Source: Porogramme epimiltina | Taxonomy: Eukaryota; Basidiomycota; Agaricomycetes; Polyporales; Polyporaceae | Assembly: GCA_900155495.1 (NCBI GenBank) | Contig: FTLJ01000780.1 | Location: forward strand, 1-46,091 | Reading direction: 5' to 3' | Length of the DNA stretch: 46,091 bases | Shown here: positions 41,114-46,091 of the stretch, in pieces | How positions within the stretch are numbered: position 1 is the stretch's first letter | How the letters are laid out: each line of letters opens with the position of its first letter | Notes under the pieces: model-generated | Database searches by the model: none | Told to the model about the DNA's origin: nothing | What the model saw: the letters and a program-made list of their open reading frames with translations, nothing else | Program-made: the position numbers and the translations under genes

Positions 41114-43694
41114 ATGTGGCTCCTGAGCACATCCCGAGCGGAACTCCACTATTTCCCCGACTACGGCTCTATCCCAGGTGGCTATGCTATCCTCTCGCAT
41201 ACGTGGAGTCTCGATGGCGAGCAGACGTTCCAGGATGTCCAAGCCATCATAACATCATGCAAGAAGACAGGCGCGAACCCTCGCGACCACGTCTCGGAGA
41301 AGATTCGCAGATGCTGCGAGATCGCAGAACGGGATGGGTACGCATGGGTCTGGATCGACTCATGCTGCATCGACCGGGGCAGCAGCACCGCGTTGTCGGA
41401 GGCCATCAACTCGATGTTCACTTGGTACGCCCTCTCCGAGGTCTGCTATGCGTTTCTCGAAGACGTCCATCAACATGACAGTCCTGACCCGAAAGGGTCG
41501 GAATTCCGGAAGGCGCGGTGGCATACGCGCGGATGGACGCTTCAGGAGCTCCTCGCCCCTGCTTTCGTCGTTTTCCTCTCGATGGAGTGGGAGCCTATTG
41601 GGACGAAGTCCACTCTAGACTTGATCATTTCGGACTTCACAGGTATACACCAGAACTACCTAAACCGCCGGTGGAACATCCTTCACGCGTCAATCGCAGA
41701 GCGGATGGCGTGGGCAGCTGACCGCCACACGACCCGCGTCGAGGACGAGGCTTACTGCCTCCTCGGTCTCTTCAGCATCCACATGCCTACCCTCTATGGA
41801 GAAGGACGGCAAGCGTTCCAAAGGCTTCAGGCCGAGCTGGTAAAGTCGTACCCCGACACGTCCCTTTTCGCGTGGGGTGATTGGCACGGCCTCGGGGAAG
41901 CAACCTGCCCTCAACTCTCCCTCGCGACCATACACGCGGGGTTCTATGTTCCGAGTGATACTCAGAGGTTTCTCTTCGCGACATCCCCACATCAATTTTC
42001 CCGATCGCGTGGTGTACGCTACACCCCGTCACTCCCTATTGGATCTTTCCACCAGCCCTACATGCCTTCTCAATGGACACAGGAGGTACGTGCGCATTGG
42101 CCTAATGGTCGCACCACCTAACACAACACTAATGACATGGCCATTGAAATAGCATAAGGTGAATATTGGGGGAGACAAGCAATCGACAGGTCCGTTCGGC
42201 CATATCGAGTTTCCATCCTTCGAAGTCACTCCCCATGGGATGAAATGCCGCCTCCCGATCGCCGAGGTCGATGGGATCACGATCGCGGTCCTACTCATTG
42301 AGAATGACGAGGGGCATATTGGCCTGCTCCTGCACCCCGGTCCAGACGACGAGGCGCGGGATCCAACTCGGAAGGTATACGGCGTTTCGTGGGTGTTCTA
42401 CATGACAAACATTTCCAGATACAACTGCACTAGGCTCGCAACCCTCGGCAATGACCTCTACAACCTGCGCTTCCGCGGACGGCCCGTCAAGGCGTCCTGG
42501 CGCGACATCTACATCCTCACGCACCCTCGGACGGTAGACCAGCTCGACGGCGCGTCCCTCGTCCTCCGCCTAGTCCCAGACTTCGCACCCGCCCCGTTCC
42601 GTATTCCCCGCTGGCTCCTGCACGCGATGACCTCACTCAAGCTCTTCGTCGCTACTCGCGCCGTCCAGCCCCAGCCCGGTGAAAAGACGTCGATGCAGGT
42701 CGAGTTCTCGAACATGATCACGGGCGAGGAGATCCGCATCGGGCTCGGGCTCTGCACGCAGGTCCCCGCGGGGGCGTTCCCGGACCATTGGGCGTGGGCG
42801 GAGGCGATCAACAACGAGACTTGGCTCCGCCCGTGGGGCAAGGGCGCGCACGACTGCGCGACGGACCACATCGAGGACTGGCCGCGGCGCAGCCGCGAGT
42901 TCGGGAGCCCGGGGCGCACCATTCGCCTCTCCTTTGCGCCATGTCCCCATGCCCCCGATCAGACACTTGTTCTCGGGATCGAGCTCTCCGGGGAGGTATA
43001 CGAGGACATGCAGCGCGCCGCTGGGGTCTCCTTGTCCTCCCGTCTTCTGTTGACGCCGCAGGTGAACGACATGGTGCTCTCCGAATCATCTGTCCACAGC
43101 CAAAACAGGACTGTGGCGCACGTTTGCTCACCCGGAGATGTACAGTCGAGTTCCGCTCAGCCTGCTCCCGTCGCATTCCAAGTTGACCTGTCGGCGCCCG
43201 CTTCGAGCACGGTCCTCGGGGCACCTCCGACAGGTCGATCCTCAAGTCCTCTGGGCATCTGCACCGAATTCGAATGGTTCCCTCTGTTTCAGTACCTGAG
43301 CATACCGCCAGATGGTGGATATCTTGCTAACGGCCACGAACAGACCATCCGAGAGGGACTTGACAGTCGAGACTACTCGCCCTACGATGGCACGGGCGTG
43401 CAGTACATGCGGCCAGGTCCAGTCTTGGCCGTAGGACCGATCGTTGGGTTTCCTGGTGCGCCGGAGGTTCCACAGTCGCCTCCGTACACCGATAAATTGG
43501 AGCCCGTATCCCTGCCTGTTGCAGCACTGGTTAAATGCTGCGAGAAATGCGGAGGCGACGTCGTGCGTGGCTCCCCCACCGGGACGTCGACTGCAACAAC
43601 CACAAAAGTTTCTTCTACAGACGTCGACCGCGGTGACCGCGGCTCGTTCTGGAGCCGACTCAAATGCCGCTTTTCCAAACTGCGCTGTTGGTAG
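41114..43694 (+). CDS. HET-domain protein HET-K with long Cys/basic tail
   Basis: Exons 41114-42085 and 42153-43694 give 837 residues, the longest of the set; the 67-bp intron is GTACGT...AAATAG and contains a stop. An upstream Met at 41063 lies inside the leader intron. Motifs: YAILSHTW, WIDSCCIDR, RGWTLQELLAP, TRVEDEAYCLLGLFSIHMPTLYGEG. The module has GMKCRLPIAEVDG, LGNDLYNLRFRGRPV, WRDIYI, FRIPRWLLHAM, DHWAWAE, HDCATDHIEDWP (42849-42884), and FGSPGRTIRL, where Ser-Pro-Gly replaces Asp-Ala-Glu of the paralogues. The tail of about 220 residues has a Gly/Pro/Tyr-rich part (GGYLANGHEQ, YDGTGVQYMRPGP), a CCEKCGG cysteine cluster, and a cationic amphipathic end (SFWSRLKCRFSKLRCW). This end could bind membrane or metal; that is inference. 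Confidence 0.9.
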
Positions 43695-45612
43695 CGGAGA
43701 CTGCCAAGAGTATATATAACCTCATGCGAAGCACTTAATTCAATATTCATGCAACATAGGGGAAGAACAAATCAAATGAGATGTAGTAGACGATGAATGA
43801 TGTTATAGAGATGGCATGATGCAAGCAATATATGATACAGTAGCAGAACCCCCAAGTCGTAAGGGTGCGTATAGAAGATACAATAGATACGTGCGAGAAG
43901 TGTCCTCACATACATCAAAGAGCCCGCAGCCCTGAAGAGCTAGCTGTCTTCAAGGTCAGCATATAACGAGAGCAACACGGCGAGGCATCGACGCCGCGCC
44001 GCGTGCTTTCGAGTGGGTGCTACCTAGCCCTCTCTTCCATGGGCGTATCTGAACGCCGTCGAATGCCGCACGGTCGTGGCCTATGCCGCGTGTCAATCAG
44101 GGACGAGACCACACAAGGCAGGAAAATGCTCACAAATCAAAATACGACCACGGGACGACTCAATGTTGAAGGTCCGACTCGCCCGCGCCTCGGTCGGGCG
44201 TAGCCCCGCGGGCAGGTTGCATCTCCCGCTGAGAGACATTGGTTGTTGGCTGTATGCACTTCGCGCGAGCACGCCGAGCCCTGGAGGTTGACGGGAGGGT
44301 GGTTGAGCGCGCCATGTGTAAAACGACGTCGAGGCTGGCAAGGCGCCGAGGCCGCGTGGCCTGCTCGTTCATGGCGCGGGTGTGCTAGAAGCCTCACCCT
44401 CTTAACTTCCCACGGCGGCGATGATTGCGAGCATGCGGGCTGCAGTGCACGGACGTGTATTCGAGGAATTGGAGTGTAGAAGGCAGCGTGACGACGCCCA
44501 AGGAGCGGAGGACTGGGGGGTTGGGGTCGAACTTGAGGCTCATTGGGCGACGTGTCAGAAAGCGAATCCGCTGAGGAGCTCGGTTGTAGTCTTCGTGACT
44601 GGGAGCGAAGCATTTATGGGCGCGGCGCGAGCCTTGACTTGGGTTAAGGAACTCGGTGCAATCGCACATGGCGGCGTTTTTGCTACGATGACAGAATGCT
44701 TTGAGGGCCGTGGGCAATGCACTGAAGAGACAGAGAGACGCACCGAAACAGTCTGTCCGGCCAATGTCCCCAGTACATAAACATCCTCCCCATCCAGCAT
44801 GCCGTAGCATACATATTGCATACTTGACTCGACGTGACCAGGGGAGGTGAACGGTTCCATGGCGGCCGTGGGGATTACAGGTGCACATGCAACAGAAGTA
44901 TGCGGTGGATAAGCACTTGGGGAAGGCGGCCGCGAGGGTGGGCCCGTTCTATTTGGAACCGGAAGCTTGGAGGAGGGAGCCCAAAGTGACAGGGAGGCGA
45001 GTAGACAAGCTTGCGTGAGGGCATCGTACGCAGTGTGACGTAGGATCACGGGGCTGGCACGGATGGCGTGTGGGTCTCCGGCTGCAGTGAGAGGCTGGCG
45101 CGGCATCGACGTCCATATCGACCACTCGTTTGCAGGGGCTCTATTAGACGACTAGGGCGGGAGGCCAGAGCGGCTAGTACAAGGCGCACTGCTGAAGAGA
45201 GCGAGTTTGAGCACAAGATCGCGTGTGGCTGTCCACTTCCTGCAAGGGGTGAGTAAGGACTGAGGGAGCTGAGATCGCAGAACCGCTCACCTGAGGATGA
45301 GATAGCATGTTGACCGCTTTCGTCTACACCGTCGGATAGTTGATACGTAGATGGCCAAGGGGGGCGGTAGCCGTGCGGAGAAGTACGTCGGCTCCCGGTA
45401 CCGGAGGGCCAAAGGAGCCGCCTCTTCCACGCACACTCGCGCGCGGCCTCGCGCCGGCTCCACGTCACTTCCCTGTTTCCGGCGCTGCCGCAAGTGCTCT
45501 ATACCGCTTACTATCTGCGATGGGCGCGATGACGCGGTCGAGGAACGCCACGGACAGGGGAATTAGACTGTGTGCTCTGAGGGCAGCAACGGACGCGCGG
45601 AGGGGGGGTCGC
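43695..45612. other. Right-hand region with no supported gene
   Basis: Starts with the HET-K 3' UTR (AT-rich, 43700-43900). From 44100 on the DNA is GC-rich with overlapping frames on both strands. The largest, minus 44555-45106 (184 codons), has no signal peptide or domain that I recognise and its codon choice is unbiased. Confidence 0.45.
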
Positions 45613-46061
45613 TCAGTGGGGGTGCGCGCCGCCGTGATAGAGGCTGTAAGGGTACTTAGGCGGGGTAGAAAGTGCATGAAACGGATCCCGGATGTTTGGT
45701 TCGGATTGTCTTGACTCTAGAGTAGCGAGAAGAAGAGGTTAGCGAGAGATATCACTGTGCGAAGTGACGTAGAACATACTTTGGACGCCGTCATAGCGGT
45801 AGCCTGCGACTCCATACTGAGGGATCTCGGTATTTAAGAAGTCCGTGGAAGGATCGTTGAAGCAATTGAGGGGTAAGAAGTGTGGAAAATCGCGCCGTGT
45901 TCGCCGCGGCCGAAAACACATGAGGCATGGGCAAACCACGTACCTCAGTCTGCTCTGAAGAATGCGGGGCTACGACGCGATAACAGGGTGCACTGAGTAC
46001 GACGAGAAATGAGATTGAGGGGGAGATACGTACCTAAACGGCCAATCCCCGCGAGTACCAT
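45613..46061 (-). CDS. Possible small-exon gene, identity unknown
   Basis: On the minus strand, ATG at 46061 opens MVLAGIGRL, then GTACGT at 46033 marks a donor. An 11-nt exon (45944-45954) is followed by another GTACGT donor. An exon at 45780-45816 reads YGVAGYRYDGVQ and a further exon from 45716 reads to a stop at 45613. Phases are compatible throughout and the splice sites are good, which is why I list it. The protein is not recognised, the true start may lie outside the window, and the 3' end may splice further toward 45465 (SLIPLSVAFLDRVIAPIADS frame). Confidence 0.25.
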
Positions 46062-46091
46062 CCCAATCGCTATCCGTTCTCTATAGCCCGA

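Noticed and set aside
2625..43694. NLR-type architecture (NACHT/NB-ARC plus WD40, TPR or ankyrin repeats) in the HET proteins
   Set aside because: No P-loop (GxxxxGK[ST]) or repeat domain was seen in any of the eleven proteins; the C-terminal part is the non-repetitive module described.
44555..45106. 184-codon minus-strand frame right of HET-K
   Set aside because: Low-complexity Ser/Pro/Thr composition, unbiased codons and no recognisable motif; not enough to call a gene.
1..46091. Transposons, terminal inverted repeats or CRISPR-like arrays driving the duplication
   Set aside because: No reverse transcriptase, transposase or integrase motif, long terminal repeat or regularly spaced repeat was recognised. 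Short or degenerate elements cannot be excluded by eye.

Overview
The window is nuclear DNA of a filamentous basidiomycete, most likely an agaricomycete and possibly a polypore (the rank below basidiomycete is inference). Reasons: genes are split by many 43-130 bp GT-AG introns, the introns include microexon-type structures, and the protein families present are typical of mushroom-forming fungi (HET-domain proteins, a leucine-rich F-box protein, a DPBB secreted protein, an HNH protein).

The main content is an array of eleven intact paralogous HET-domain (heterokaryon-incompatibility type) genes, labelled HET-A to HET-K from left to right. A (2625-5197), B (9967-12139), H (31734-33972) and K (41114-43694) are on the plus strand. 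C (12542-14584), D (15579-17820), E (20605-22635), F (23724-26091), G (26720-28714), I (34391-36449) and J (37297-39266) are on the minus strand. All eleven share one architecture. A first coding exon of 966-981 bp encodes the HET domain (YAILSHTW, WIDxCCI, RGWTLQE motifs) plus the DUF8212-like segment (RxEDEAYCLLGLF..YGEG..AFQRLQ). A phase-0 intron of 48-67 bp always falls at the same place. A second exon encodes a conserved module of about 300 residues with an invariant HxCAxDH[IV]xxW signature that I cannot assign to a named family. The tails after this module differ from gene to gene: transmembrane, coiled coil, proline-rich, acidic serine-rich or cysteine/basic. Each gene also appears to carry a 5'-leader intron ending just upstream of the ATG.

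Other genes lie between the HET genes. The left end has the N-terminus of a proline/alanine-rich protein (1-92, minus) and a monoglyceride-lipase-type hydrolase (610-1857, minus). Between A and B are an F-box/LRR-like protein (5273-7095, minus) and a secreted DPBB protein (7636-8573, minus). Between D and E is an HNH-nuclease-like protein (18606-20073, plus). Between G and H is the KDEL receptor ERD2 (29441-30784, minus). Past K the last 2.4 kb hold only a doubtful multi-exon gene running off the right end.

Expected joint role (inference): HET domains are cell-death/allorecognition modules, so the array looks like a birth-and-death cluster of immune or incompatibility effectors with a shared sensor-like C-terminal module and swappable tails. 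The ERD2, hydrolase, F-box and DPBB genes look like ordinary residents; the HNH protein may or may not be functionally connected.
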